Positions 1 through 7,347 of a DNA stretch of 12,362 nt are shown one piece after another. The first letter of the stretch is position 1. Each line of letters starts with the position of its first letter. The notes beneath the pieces are model-generated. The model saw only the letters and a list, made by a program, of their open reading frames with translations, made no database searches and had not been told where the DNA came from. Where the stretch lies: positions 1 to 12,362 of the forward strand of contig JAILNL010000068.1 in NCBI GenBank assembly GCA_024691625.1, in the 5' to 3' direction. Made by a program: the position numbers and the translations under genes. The stretch is from Schwartzia sp. (in: firmicutes) (GTDB taxonomy: Bacteria > Bacillota > Negativicutes > Selenomonadales > Selenomonadaceae).

Positions 1-998
1 TTGACTTGGGTACAGCGAATGTATTGGTCTATGTTAAAAATAAAGGTATCGTTTTGAGAGAGCCGTCGGTTGTCGCTGTGGATAAAGACACGAACCAGAT
101 TCTCTCAATCGGAGAAGATGCAAAACGTATGCTGGGACGCACACCGGGAAATATCGTTGCAATCCGTCCTCTCCGTGAGGGTGTCATCGCTGACTACGAT
201 ATTACGGAGAGTATGCTCCGCTATTTCATTGATAAGGTAATCGGACATCGTTTCGTTTTCCGTCCGCGCATTATGATTTGTGTTCCGACGGGCGTTACGA
301 TGGTTGAAAAACGTGCGGTACAGGAAGCTGCAGAGCAGGCAGGCGCACGCCGCACGCAGCTTATAGAAGAGCCTATGGCTGCTGCAATCGGTGCAGGACT
401 TCCTGTTGACGACGCAAAAGGCTCCATGGTCGTAGATATCGGCGGCGGTACTACAGACGTCGCGGTAATCAGCCTTGGCGGCATTGTTACCAGCGCAAGC
501 CTCCGTGTGGCAGGCGATAAATTTGATGAAGCGATTATCGAATACGTTCGCCGCACATTTAATATTATGATTGGTGAGCGCACCGCAGAGGAAATTAAAA
601 TCAAGATTGCGGCTGCATATCCTGAAGCGCGTCAGGCGCAGATGGAGGTACGCGGACGCGACCTGCTTTCGGGACTTCCGAAGAATATTACGATGACTAC
701 GGCTCAGGCAGCCGCAGCACTTGAAGCACAGGTTGGACGTATCGTTGACTGCGTGAAAAAGGTACTTGAGGATACGCCGCCGGAGCTTTCCGCGGATATT
801 ATGGATCACGGTATTGTCCTTACGGGCGGCGGTGCGATGCTTTACGGTCTTGACAAGCTCATCAAGCATTGCACAGGCATTCCGACAATGCTGGCAGAGG
901 ACCCGCTTTCCTGCGTGGCAGTCGGTACAGGAAAGGCTCTTGAATACGCGGATCATTTCAATGATACGCAGGAAACACCGAGCTTCTTCCATAAATGA
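1..998 (+). CDS. mreB: MreB/Mbl-family rod shape-determining protein (5' end cut off by window)
   Basis: Actin-like cytoskeletal ATPase that forms membrane-associated filaments and directs lateral cell-wall synthesis. The first complete codon is at 3 and reads straight into the phosphate-1 motif DLGTAN, so only about the first ten residues are missing. Visible actin-fold motifs are the phosphate-2 motif DIGGGTTD (435-458), the [11 protein letters not shown] stretch just before it, and the adenosine motif [13 protein letters not shown] near the C-terminus. The end, [15 protein letters not shown], is typical of the family. Several stretches ([29 protein letters not shown]) resemble Bacillus Mbl more than Bacillus MreB. 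The gene is also followed by two flagellar rod genes, as mbl is in Bacillus (mbl-flhO-flhP). I am sure of the family but not of the paralogue. The stop TGA is at 996-998, and 90 bases separate it from flgF. Confidence 0.95.
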   Translation, partial: DLGTANVLVYVKNKGIVLREPSVVAVDKDTNQILSIGEDAKRMLGRTPGNIVAIRPLREGVIADYDITESMLRYFIDKVIGHRFVFRPRIMICVPTGVTMVEKRAVQEAAEQAGARRTQLIEEPMAAAIGAGLPVDDAKGSMVVDIGGGTTDVAVISLGGIVTSASLRVAGDKFDEAIIEYVRRTFNIMIGERTAEEIKIKIAAAYPEARQAQMEVRGRDLLSGLPKNITMTTAQAAAALEAQVGRIVDCVKKVLEDTPPELSADIMDHGIVLTGGGAMLYGLDKLIKHCTGIPTMLAEDPLSCVAVGTGKALEYADHFNDTQETPSFFHK

Positions 999-1018
999 TA
1001 AAAAATGATTTTTATAAA

Positions 1019-1037
1019 AAGCAGGATTTTCCTGTTT
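1019..1037 (+). other. Short hairpin in the mreB-flgF gap; weak terminator or nothing
   Basis: CAGGA (1022-1026) and TCCTG (1030-1034) form a perfect 5-bp stem with a TTT loop. Flanking A and T bases can extend it by two or three pairs. No long T run follows, only TTT then GAA, so it would be a poor intrinsic terminator. A faint sigma-A-like pair, TTGAAT (1036-1041) and TACAAG (1058-1063) with a 16-nt spacer, overlaps its right side and could serve flgF. Both readings are weak. Confidence 0.25.
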
Positions 1038-1088
1038 GAATGTCGAAATATATTCGTTACAAGATTCAAAATGAATGGGGTGGCATAA

Positions 1089-1886
1089 ATGTGGCGAGGA
1101 CTTTACACGGCAGCTACAGGTATGATTACTGAACAGAACCGTACGGCTGTTATAGCGAATAACCTGGCGAATGTTAATACGACAGGTTACAAGCGTGACC
1201 GCGCTATTGACGAAGAATTTAATCCGATGCTAATTCGCCGTATCAATGATACGAAAAAAATAGCGGTTACGGATTTCAAAGGATTTTCTTTGGACCGCCG
1301 TGCGCCGATTGTCGGGACGCTCGGACTCGGCTCCTATACGGCTGAAATCGCAACGGATGCCTCTCAGGGCAACATGATGACCACGGGCAATTCGCTGGAT
1401 CTTGCTATCTCCGGAAACGGATATTTCGAGGTTCAGACGCCGCAGGGCGTACGGTACACCCGAAACGGCAATTTTTACCGCCAGAAGGACGGTACCATTG
1501 TAACGTCGCTGGGGCAGCCGGTGCTTAATACCGGCGGCCGTCCGATTCAGATTCCCGAAGACGTTGTTGATGTCGTTATCGGCTCCAAGGGTGAAATCTA
1601 CGGAAACGGAGATATGATTGCTCAGCTCGGTTTTGTTGAATTCAACGACCGCCGTGCCGTTTTGAAGCAGGGCGACAGCCTGTATTTCGCGCAGGAGGGA
1701 GCAAGACCTCAGGCAGCGACAGGAGAGATTTATCAGGGTGTTCTTGAACGTTCGAACTCCAACGTGGTAAATGAAATGGTCGAGCTCATAAATAATCACC
1801 GTATCTACGAGGCAAACTCCAAAGCCGTAGTGTCACAGGATACTTTACTGGACCATGCGGTCAATGATGTTGGACGTGTGTCCTAA
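1089..1886 (+). CDS. flgF: Flagellar basal-body rod protein, FlgF/FlhO type
   Basis: A rod protein of the FlgF/FlgG family, 265 residues, exported by the flagellar type III apparatus without a cleaved signal peptide. The N-terminus has the rod/hook signature: the MWRGLYTAATGM helix, then NNLANVNTTGYKR (residues 24-36). The central domain carries the family motifs TGNSLDLAISGNGYFEV (99-115) and YTRNGNFY (123-130). The C-terminal helix GVLERSNSNVVNEMVELI (217-234), followed by NNHRIYEANSK, is the matching coiled-coil half. A good ribosome-binding site, GGGGTGG (1077-1083), lies 5 bases before the ATG. Bacillus FlhO is the positional equivalent. FlgF versus a second FlgG paralogue is assigned from order and the weaker C-terminus, so the family is certain but the exact name less so. 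Confidence 0.88.
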   Translation: MWRGLYTAATGMITEQNRTAVIANNLANVNTTGYKRDRAIDEEFNPMLIRRINDTKKIAVTDFKGFSLDRRAPIVGTLGLGSYTAEIATDASQGNMMTTGNSLDLAISGNGYFEVQTPQGVRYTRNGNFYRQKDGTIVTSLGQPVLNTGGRPIQIPEDVVDVVIGSKGEIYGNGDMIAQLGFVEFNDRRAVLKQGDSLYFAQEGARPQAATGEIYQGVLERSNSNVVNEMVELINNHRIYEANSKAVVSQDTLLDHAVNDVGRVS

Positions 1887-1901
1887 TATTTGAAAAATAT
1901 T

Positions 1902-1928
1902 TAAGTTTACGGTGAAAAATATCGATAT
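1902..1928 (+). promoter_or_regulatory. Possible sigma-D/sigma-28 (flagellar) promoter before flgG
   Basis: TAAG (1902-1905), a spacer of exactly 15 bases, then ATCGATAT (1921-1928). The Bacillus SigD consensus is TAAA-N15-GCCGATAT, so the matches are 3 of 4 and 6 of 8 with the right spacing. Initiation would fall about 45 bases before the flgG start. It lies in a 91-base gap between two flagellar genes, a plausible place, but the region is AT-rich and chance matches are easy. Confidence 0.4.
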
Positions 1929-1977
1929 AACTATAGCGTTAAGTATCTATGTTTTTTATGATAGGAGCGAATGACTT

Positions 1978-2766
1978 ATGATGAGAGCCCTTTGGTCCGC
2001 AGCGTCCGGTATGAAGACGCAGCAGGACAATATGGACGTTGTCGCGCACAACCTTGCTAACGTCAATACATACGGCGCGAAAAAGGTTCGCGCTGAGTTT
2101 CATGACCTTTTGTATCAGACACTGCGTCCGGCAGGAGGCAACAGCGGCCCGGATTCTCAGTATCCGACAGGTCTGCAGATTGGTCTTGGCGACCGCCTTG
2201 CAGCTACACAGCGTATCTTTACACAGGGAAATCTTCAGGCAACTGGCAACCCGACGGATATCGCTATCGAGGGTGAAGGCTTCTTCCGCGTAGAGATGCC
2301 GGACGGAACCATCGCATATACACGCGACGGCTCGTTCAAGCTTGATTCCAACCGCCGTCTTGTTACTACGGACGGATATCCGGAAGCTGATAACATTACT
2401 ATCGACCAGAACGCTTCAAGTGATTCCATCACTATCTCCGGAACAGGTCTTGTTTCGGACGTTGTTGATGGTCAGACGAACGAAGTCGGACAGATTACTA
2501 TTACTCGCTTTGTCAATCCGGCAGGTCTTACGGCAATCGGCAAAAACCTCTTCATTGAGACAGAGGCATCCGGTGAGCCGCTTGACGGCAATCCGGGCGA
2601 GGACGGCGCAGGTACGCTGGTACAGTCCGTTATAGAGATGTCCAACATACAGGTCGTTGAAGAAATGGTAAACATGATTGTTGCCCAGCGTGCATACGAG
2701 TCTGATGCAAAAGCTATCACGACTTCAGATTCCATGCTGGAGATTGCGAACGGATTGAAACGCTGA
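1978..2766 (+). CDS. flgG: Flagellar distal rod protein FlgG
   Basis: The distal-rod subunit of the flagellar drive shaft, 262 residues, close to the usual 260. The N-terminal helix MMRALWSAASGMKTQQDNMD is followed by HNLANVNTYGAKK. Here the aromatic residue normally found after the TxG turn is replaced by Ala. The central motifs are TGNPTDIAIEGEGFF (89-103) and YTRDGSFKLD (114-123). The C-terminal helix VEEMVNMIVAQRAYESDAK ends in the SDSMLEIANGL signature (251-260), which is typical of FlgG. AGGAG (1963-1967) sits 10 bases before the first of two adjacent ATG codons, favouring 1978 over 1981. Its TGA shares one base with the flgA start, implying translational coupling. It corresponds in position to Bacillus FlhP. 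Confidence 0.93.
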   Translation: MMRALWSAASGMKTQQDNMDVVAHNLANVNTYGAKKVRAEFHDLLYQTLRPAGGNSGPDSQYPTGLQIGLGDRLAATQRIFTQGNLQATGNPTDIAIEGEGFFRVEMPDGTIAYTRDGSFKLDSNRRLVTTDGYPEADNITIDQNASSDSITISGTGLVSDVVDGQTNEVGQITITRFVNPAGLTAIGKNLFIETEASGEPLDGNPGEDGAGTLVQSVIEMSNIQVVEEMVNMIVAQRAYESDAKAITTSDSMLEIANGLKR

Positions 2767-3506
2767 TGCGTAAGCTGTTTTTTCTGGCTGTTTTTTTGTG
2801 GTGCGCTTTTTTTGCTCCGACGAATGCTTTTGCGTACGGTATGGAGCCGGCAGGCACCGATACCCAGACAATTTCTCAGGAACAGATGAAGGAACAGGCC
2901 GAGGCCTTTCTTACACAGTCGCTTGATGCGGCGGTGCTTGATGGGCGGTATGAAATCGAATGTGTTCATATACCCCGGCCGCTGGAGATTCCACCCGGGG
3001 TTGTAAGCTTTCAAATGCAGACCTCGGGTGGTTTGCGCTTTTGGGGCAATACCTCCGTGGAGATAACACCTGTAGTCGATGGTGTGCCTCATCGTACAAT
3101 ACGGTGCCATTACCGTATCCATCTCTACAATAATATCGTTGTGGCGGCACGTCCGCTGCAGGCCGATACACCGCTGACAGCCTCTGATGTAAGGCTTGAG
3201 GAACGTGAGATTGGTACGAAGGGCAAGCGTTTTTATACGGAGATAGAGGACGTTTTAGGCAAGGTTGTTGCCCGACCGGTGAGTATAGGACGGGCTTTGG
3301 AACGCCCTATGATAAAATCCCGGCTTGTTTTGCAGCCGGGGGCGTTGGTAACGATTGTAGCTTCCATCAACGGAGTTGAGGTAAAGATGGAGGGAACTAC
3401 TCTCCAGCCCGGCCGTGAAGGAGATATTATAAGGGTAAGGAATAATTCGTCCCGCAAAATTCTGCGGGCGAAGGTAATAGATGAATCAACAGTTGAGGTC
3501 CTTTAA
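2766..3506 (+). CDS. flgA: Flagellar P-ring assembly chaperone FlgA
   Basis: A periplasmic chaperone that helps FlgI assemble into the P-ring. It has 246 residues with a Sec signal peptide: MRK, a hydrophobic core, and a likely signal peptidase I site after AFA (residues 21-23). Residues 124-186 read as an SAF-type domain (VVAARPLQADTPLTASDV, then GKVVARPVSIGRALERPMI). The C-terminal beta domain has the family ending: VTIVASINGVEVKMEGTTL, GREGDIIRVRN, SRKILRAKVID. The start codon overlaps the flgG stop (TGATG), with no strong ribosome-binding site of its own, so translation probably depends on flgG. It lies just upstream of its client genes flgH and flgI. The region between the signal peptide and the SAF domain is less conserved. 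Confidence 0.9.
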   Translation: MRKLFFLAVFLWCAFFAPTNAFAYGMEPAGTDTQTISQEQMKEQAEAFLTQSLDAAVLDGRYEIECVHIPRPLEIPPGVVSFQMQTSGGLRFWGNTSVEITPVVDGVPHRTIRCHYRIHLYNNIVVAARPLQADTPLTASDVRLEEREIGTKGKRFYTEIEDVLGKVVARPVSIGRALERPMIKSRLVLQPGALVTIVASINGVEVKMEGTTLQPGREGDIIRVRNNSSRKILRAKVIDESTVEVL

Positions 3507-3526
3507 GTGCAAGAGGTGAGGATAGT

Positions 3527-4129
3527 ATGATGAAGAAATGGCAAAAGACTGCAGCAGTGGGACTTTGCGCTTTTATGCTTTCCGCAGCGCCGGCGCAGGT
3601 ATTTGCGCAGTCGCTTTGGGCAGACTCCTCCGGAGGTTCTGAAAGCATGTTCTTTGCGGACCGTAAAGCACGTAATGTCGGCGATATACTGACGATTGTT
3701 ATAAGTGAGTCGGCATCAACCTCCATGGTAAAAGGCGGTTCAAATTCCAAGAGCGGCAGCACCAATCTGAATGCCGGTGTTGGTATTTTCGGATTTTTGG
3801 CAGCGGCCTCCGCAAGCGGCTCCGACAGCTGGAAAGCCAACGGAACGGCAACGGACGTAAACCGTGCTACAGGACGTGTTACCGTCACTGTAACCGATGT
3901 GCTTCCGAACGGCAATATGGTTGTCGAGGGAACGCAGTCCATCTGGAATAACAAAAACGAGCATAAGATTACACTTCGCGGAGTAGTCCGCCGTGATGAT
4001 GTGACCTATGACAATACGGTGCCGTCAACACAGGTTGCCGATGCAACCATCAAATTCGACGGCAAGGGCCCAATCAACGCAAAACAGCGTCAGGGCATTT
4101 TGACACAGATATTTAATTTCCTGTTCTGA
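3527..4129 (+). CDS. flgH: Flagellar L-ring protein FlgH, apparently without a lipid anchor
   Basis: The subunit of the outer-membrane L-ring around the rod. It has 200 residues. The family core is clear: SLWADSSGGSESMFFADRKAR, then VGDILTIVISESASTS (residues 52-67), RATGRVTVTVTDVLPNGNMVVEG, and the C-terminal RQGILTQIFNFLF. In well-studied proteobacteria FlgH is a lipoprotein, but the export signal here (residues 1-27) ends in VFA before QS, a signal peptidase I type site. The only Cys in it (residue 14) lies mid-core with VGL before it, a poor lipobox. A strong site, AGAGGTGAGGA (3512-3522), precedes the ATG. It is 20 bases after flgA and 17 before flgI, in the same operon. Its presence implies an outer membrane. 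Confidence 0.93.
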   Translation: MMKKWQKTAAVGLCAFMLSAAPAQVFAQSLWADSSGGSESMFFADRKARNVGDILTIVISESASTSMVKGGSNSKSGSTNLNAGVGIFGFLAAASASGSDSWKANGTATDVNRATGRVTVTVTDVLPNGNMVVEGTQSIWNNKNEHKITLRGVVRRDDVTYDNTVPSTQVADATIKFDGKGPINAKQRQGILTQIFNFLF

Positions 4130-4146
4130 CGGGCGGGGGTGCTTTT

Positions 4147-5253
4147 ATGAAAAAAATTACGGCGCTGCTTTTGGCAGTACTGTGTATGTTCACATTCAGT
4201 ACAGCGTTTGCCGAATCATCGGTAACGCGCATTAAGGATATAGCAAAGGTTCAGGGTGTCCGTTCCAACCAGCTTGTTGGCTATGGTATAGTTGTTGGTC
4301 TTAATGGCACGGGTGACTCCAATAAGACTCTGGAGACTCTGCAGTCCGTAACAAATATGCTCAGAAGCTTTGGTGTTACGATTAACCAGTCTTCACTCAA
4401 AACAAAGAACGTTGCTGCGGTTATGGTTACTGCAACGCTTCCTCCGTTTGTACGTGAGGGCGATACCATTGATATTACTGTTTCCTCCATGGGCGATGCC
4501 AAGAGCATTCAGGGTGGAACATTAATCCAGACTCCGCTTCAGGCCGGCAATGGACAGGTATATGCGGTAGCACAGGGAGCAGTTTCCACGGGCGGCTTTA
4601 CTGCCGGAAACGGAGGCAACACCCGCCAGAAAAATTTCCCGACGGTCGGTACAACGCCGAACGGTGCTATTGTCGAGAAAACCGTTGAGGACGACCTCGG
4701 AAACAACGGAACGCTGTCCCTTTCGCTTGCACAGCCAGACTTTACAACTGCTGCACGTATCGCGCAGGCAATCAACATGCGTTTCGGAGGCGTAGCACGG
4801 GCTGCGAACCCGGGACGTATTGACCTCACTATTCCGCCGTTTTATCGCGGCAACGTGGTGGGCTTTGTGTCGAGCATAGAGGAGCTTCCTGTTACACCTG
4901 ACAATATCGCGAAGGTTGTCGTAAACGAACGTACCGGAACGATTGTTATGGGCGGTGACGTTTCCGTAGACAGCATTGCGGTTACGCAGGGAGGCATTTC
5001 CATCAGCATCACGAAAGAGGTTGATGCAACACAGCCGCCTCCGTTCAGCTATGGCAGCACAATTGTCACGAAGAATACTGACGTCGAGGTAGAGGAAGAA
5101 AAGGCAAACACCATTGTTCTTCCGGCAACAGCAGATGTTTCGGATATAGTCGGTGCTCTCAACGCAGTTGGGGCAACACCGCGTGATGTTATTTCGATTC
5201 TCCAGGCAATCAAGGCTTCGGGTGCTCTGCACGCTGACCTTGAGATTATCTGA
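4147..5253 (+). CDS. flgI: Flagellar P-ring protein FlgI
   Basis: The subunit of the P-ring, which encircles the rod in the peptidoglycan layer. Its 368-residue precursor matches the usual length of about 365. Residues 1-22 form a Sec signal peptide (MKK, Leu/Ala core, cleavage after AFA). The mature protein begins with the hallmark segment: RIKDIAKVQGVRSNQLVGYG, then IVVGLNGTGDS. Further family blocks include KNVAAVMVTATLPPF, GDTIDITVSSMGDAKS, GGTLIQTPLQ and IVVNERTGTIVMGGDV (starting near residue 257). GCGGGGGTG (4132-4140) is the ribosome-binding site. The stop TGA overlaps the ribosome-binding site of flgJ, fitting a tightly packed operon with flgA (its chaperone) and flgH. Confidence 0.96.
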   Translation: MKKITALLLAVLCMFTFSTAFAESSVTRIKDIAKVQGVRSNQLVGYGIVVGLNGTGDSNKTLETLQSVTNMLRSFGVTINQSSLKTKNVAAVMVTATLPPFVREGDTIDITVSSMGDAKSIQGGTLIQTPLQAGNGQVYAVAQGAVSTGGFTAGNGGNTRQKNFPTVGTTPNGAIVEKTVEDDLGNNGTLSLSLAQPDFTTAARIAQAINMRFGGVARAANPGRIDLTIPPFYRGNVVGFVSSIEELPVTPDNIAKVVVNERTGTIVMGGDVSVDSIAVTQGGISISITKEVDATQPPPFSYGSTIVTKNTDVEVEEEKANTIVLPATADVSDIVGALNAVGATPRDVISILQAIKASGALHADLEII

Positions 5254-5264
5254 GGTGTTTCATT

Positions 5265-5729
5265 ATGATAGATTCAATAGCAGGTCTTGGCGCAGGAATT
5301 CCGCATGCGCAATACGGAAGAAGTGCTTTTGAAACGGCGCGTACAGATGCCGAGGCAAAGCATTTCGAGGCGGCTCTCCGCGAGGCACAGCAAAAGGCAG
5401 AAGCGGCAAAGCCGGCAGGCGTTGCTCAAAATGTCAATGCCAACGCCATGAGCCTTGACGAGCAAAAGCGTCTCCGTGATGCGTGCGAGGGCTTTGAGGC
5501 CATGTTCCTTTCGCTCATGTACAAGGAAATGCGCAAAACTGTTCCAAAGAATGAGCTTTTCGGTGACGACAATGCTGAAGAAATATGGCATTCCATGCTT
5601 GATACGGCACTCATGGAAAACGCTGCAAAAGCGGGCGGTGTCGGTCTTGCGGATATGATGTATCAGCAGCTTTCGCAGCCAGTTCTTTCGGCAGAGGCTG
5701 TAAAGAATCTGATGCAGCAGAAGAAATAA
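5265..5729 (+). CDS. flgJ: FlgJ-type rod-binding protein, single domain
   Basis: A rod scaffold/cap protein of 154 residues. Residues 66-137 match the FlgJ N-terminal rod-binding domain: LRDACEGFEAMFLSLMYKEMRKT, LFGDDNAEEIWHSMLDTALMENAAKAGGVGLADMMYQQL. The C-terminal muramidase/glucosaminidase domain of enterobacterial FlgJ is absent: the protein ends about 17 residues after the rod domain. A separate wall hydrolase must therefore open peptidoglycan for the rod. GAGGTG (5252-5257) overlaps the flgI stop and lies 7 bases before the ATG. This is the last gene of the flagellar operon, followed within 14 bases by an intrinsic terminator. Confidence 0.9.
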   Translation: MIDSIAGLGAGIPHAQYGRSAFETARTDAEAKHFEAALREAQQKAEAAKPAGVAQNVNANAMSLDEQKRLRDACEGFEAMFLSLMYKEMRKTVPKNELFGDDNAEEIWHSMLDTALMENAAKAGGVGLADMMYQQLSQPVLSAEAVKNLMQQKK

Positions 5730-5740
5730 CAAAAGATATG

Positions 5741-5777
5741 GGGGACGCAGGCAGCTTGCATGCGTCCTCTTCATTTT
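5741..5777 (+). terminator. Intrinsic terminator closing the flagellar operon
   Basis: GGACGCA (5743-5749) pairs perfectly with TGCGTCC (5761-5767). Three more pairs, GCA with TGC, form inside after a G-A mismatch. A U-rich tail, TCTTCATTTT (5768-5777), follows. Its place just after flgJ and before an unrelated gene supports the call. Confidence 0.85.
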
Positions 5778-5800
5778 GCGGTATTTTTCATATTACACGG

Positions 5801-5816
5801 CTAGACTGAAGTCTAG
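5801..5816. promoter_or_regulatory. 16-bp palindrome, candidate operator
   Basis: CTAGACT (5801-5807), a 2-base centre GA, then AGTCTAG (5810-5816): a perfect 7-bp inverted repeat. A 2-nt loop is too small for an RNA hairpin, so a dimeric DNA-binding protein is more likely. It ends 6 bases before the ribosome-binding site of the NAGPA gene. The central ACTGAAGT recurs as part of another dyad at 7292-7301, before the second gene of the cluster. No regulator is identified. Confidence 0.4.
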
Positions 5817-5822
5817 ATTAAC

Positions 5823-5831
5823 AAGGAGAGG
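5823..5831 (+). promoter_or_regulatory. Ribosome-binding site that fixes the TTG start at 5841
   Basis: AAGGAGAGG is a near-ideal Shine-Dalgarno. It lies 9 bases before the in-frame TTG at 5841. The next ATG (5862) would be 30 bases away, too far. Confidence 0.7.
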
Positions 5832-5840
5832 AAGATACTG

Positions 5841-7244
5841 TTGGAATCAGCAAAAAGAATAATGAACCGCGCGGCTGTGCTGTGCGTGCTTCTTATGTTC
5901 ATAATCCAGACAGCGGCTTTGGCTGCGGCAAAACCGGCCCTATCAAATATCCGATTCGGAAGCGGTACCGAGAGAGACCGTATTGTCTTTGATTTCGGGA
6001 GCACCGGCTTCCCGCAATATGATGTCAAAACGGAGCAGGGAGGACTGCGCGTTGTACTGACCTTTGCAAATCTTACCGACGCGATGAAAACAAAGCCTCA
6101 GGTAAAGAGCAGCCTCATACGCAAGGTAACATTCCAAAATACAGATAAGGGAATAGCTGTACTCATTGATTTAACGGAGCCTGCGGATTATGATGTTAAG
6201 GCTCTTAAAAATCCGGCCCGCGTCTATATTAATTTCAGCAAGGAGTATGAAAAAGAAGACACACGACAGCCGGCACCGGGATTAAATTTAACGACCTATC
6301 GGCGAAAGGACGGACGCGGGTTTCTGACCGCGTACCTTTTGGATGTAGATACGAAGCAGTATAAGCTGGTACCGGTGCTCGCCAACGGAGAGATTCGTGG
6401 ACGCGATACCGTAAGCGGCATGTCTGACCGTGTGAACGCGGCTGCTGCAGTAAATGCGAACTACTTCGCTCAAAGCGGTGAAATACTCGGTACCATGCGC
6501 ATAAACGGAACAGTGGTGGGAACAACATACTTTACCCGCAGCGCCCTCGGCATCCGCCCAAGCGGAGCGGCTTTTGTTGCGCCTGTATACTATGACGGAA
6601 AGGTAACAATAGGAAACGTCACTCAGCAGGTATCCGGAGTAAACGCGGAACGCGGAGAGAACGGACTCGTAATTTACAACAGCTATTACAGCGCTACTAC
6701 GGGGACGAATCAATTCGGAAAAGAATATATCGTCCGAAATGGACGAGTTGCCGATATACGGCAGAGCAATTCACCTATACCGAAGAACGGTTATGTCATT
6801 TCCGTACACGGAACATCGAAAAACGCATTCTCCAAGGTCCGTATAGGAGATACTGTAACACTTACTGAGGATCTGGGCGCACAGTGGGCAAACGTGCCGA
6901 TAATCTTCGGGGCCGGTCCGACACTGGTGAGCAACGGTAAAGTCAACGTAACAGATGAGAGTTTTCCGTCGGATATAACAAAAGGCAGAGCGCCGAGAAC
7001 AGGCGCGGCAATAATGAAGAACGGGCATATGCTGCTGGCTGTGGTAGACGGCAGACAGGCTTCAAGCATAGGCTGTACACTTGACGAATTTGCAGAGCTT
7101 CTGGTAAAATTCGGAGCTCAGGAAGCAATCAACTTTGACGGCGGCGGCTCAAGTGAAATGGTTCTCGGAGGACAGATACTGAACAGTCCCTCGGACGGAA
7201 CAGAGCGCAAAGTAGGAAGCGCGCTGGCGGTACTGAAAAAATAA
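5841..7244 (+). CDS. Exported AMIN + NAGPA phosphodiester glycosidase-domain protein
   Basis: Predicted exported enzyme of 467 residues. Residues 1-29 are a signal peptide (positive MESAKRIMNR, long hydrophobic core, ALA before AKP). Residues 36-132 look like an AMIN domain, a beta-rich module that places periplasmic proteins at the cell wall (SNIRFGSGTERDRIVFDF, then a second half to ARVYINF). Residues 150-466 match the NAGPA phosphodiester glycosidase family, named for the enzyme that removes N-acetylglucosamine from phosphodiesters. Its motifs are VNANYFAQSGEILGTMRING (204-223), PIIFGAGPTLVSNG (353-366), RAPRTGAAI (383-391), VVDGRQ (401-406) and NFDGGGSSEMVLGGQI (431-446). The substrate is unknown; a wall or surface polysaccharide phosphodiester is plausible. 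TTG start chosen from the ribosome-binding site. No clear terminator follows, so read-through into the next two genes is possible. Confidence 0.85.
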   Translation: MESAKRIMNRAAVLCVLLMFIIQTAALAAAKPALSNIRFGSGTERDRIVFDFGSTGFPQYDVKTEQGGLRVVLTFANLTDAMKTKPQVKSSLIRKVTFQNTDKGIAVLIDLTEPADYDVKALKNPARVYINFSKEYEKEDTRQPAPGLNLTTYRRKDGRGFLTAYLLDVDTKQYKLVPVLANGEIRGRDTVSGMSDRVNAAAAVNANYFAQSGEILGTMRINGTVVGTTYFTRSALGIRPSGAAFVAPVYYDGKVTIGNVTQQVSGVNAERGENGLVIYNSYYSATTGTNQFGKEYIVRNGRVADIRQSNSPIPKNGYVISVHGTSKNAFSKVRIGDTVTLTEDLGAQWANVPIIFGAGPTLVSNGKVNVTDESFPSDITKGRAPRTGAAIMKNGHMLLAVVDGRQASSIGCTLDEFAELLVKFGAQEAINFDGGGSSEMVLGGQILNSPSDGTERKVGSALAVLKK

Positions 7245-7256
7245 AAGAGAAGCTGA

Positions 7257-7314
7257 TTTTGCTTAAAATACTAAGGTTTTCTATATAGCAAAACTGAAGT
7301 TAAGGCTGTATAAT
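7257..7314 (+). promoter_or_regulatory. Promoter region before the lipoyl-like gene, with inverted repeat
   Basis: A perfect -10 hexamer TATAAT (7309-7314) would start transcription near 7321, about 27 bases before the gene. The -35 is weak (TAGCAA, 7286-7291, 17-nt spacer). An inverted repeat TTTTGCT (7257-7263)/AGCAAAA (7287-7293) and the dyad AACTGAAGTT (7292-7301) overlap the -35 and spacer. A weak -35 with dyads on it is the usual layout of a regulated promoter, but that is inference. Confidence 0.45.
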
Positions 7315-7347
7315 GAAGAAAGTAATTTATAACCGGGATGGATAACA

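Noticed and set aside
105..992. 295-residue open frame on the minus strand across mreB
   Set aside because: It lies opposite a clearly conserved MreB/Mbl frame, is Cys/His/Arg-rich as antisense frames are, and shows no domain.
4522..5232. 236-residue minus-strand frame across flgI
   Set aside because: Shadow of the strongly conserved FlgI frame, with Cys/Arg-rich composition.
7250..7264. AAGC/GCTT hairpin as a terminator after the NAGPA gene
   Set aside because: The stem is only 4 bp and is followed by AAAA, not T.
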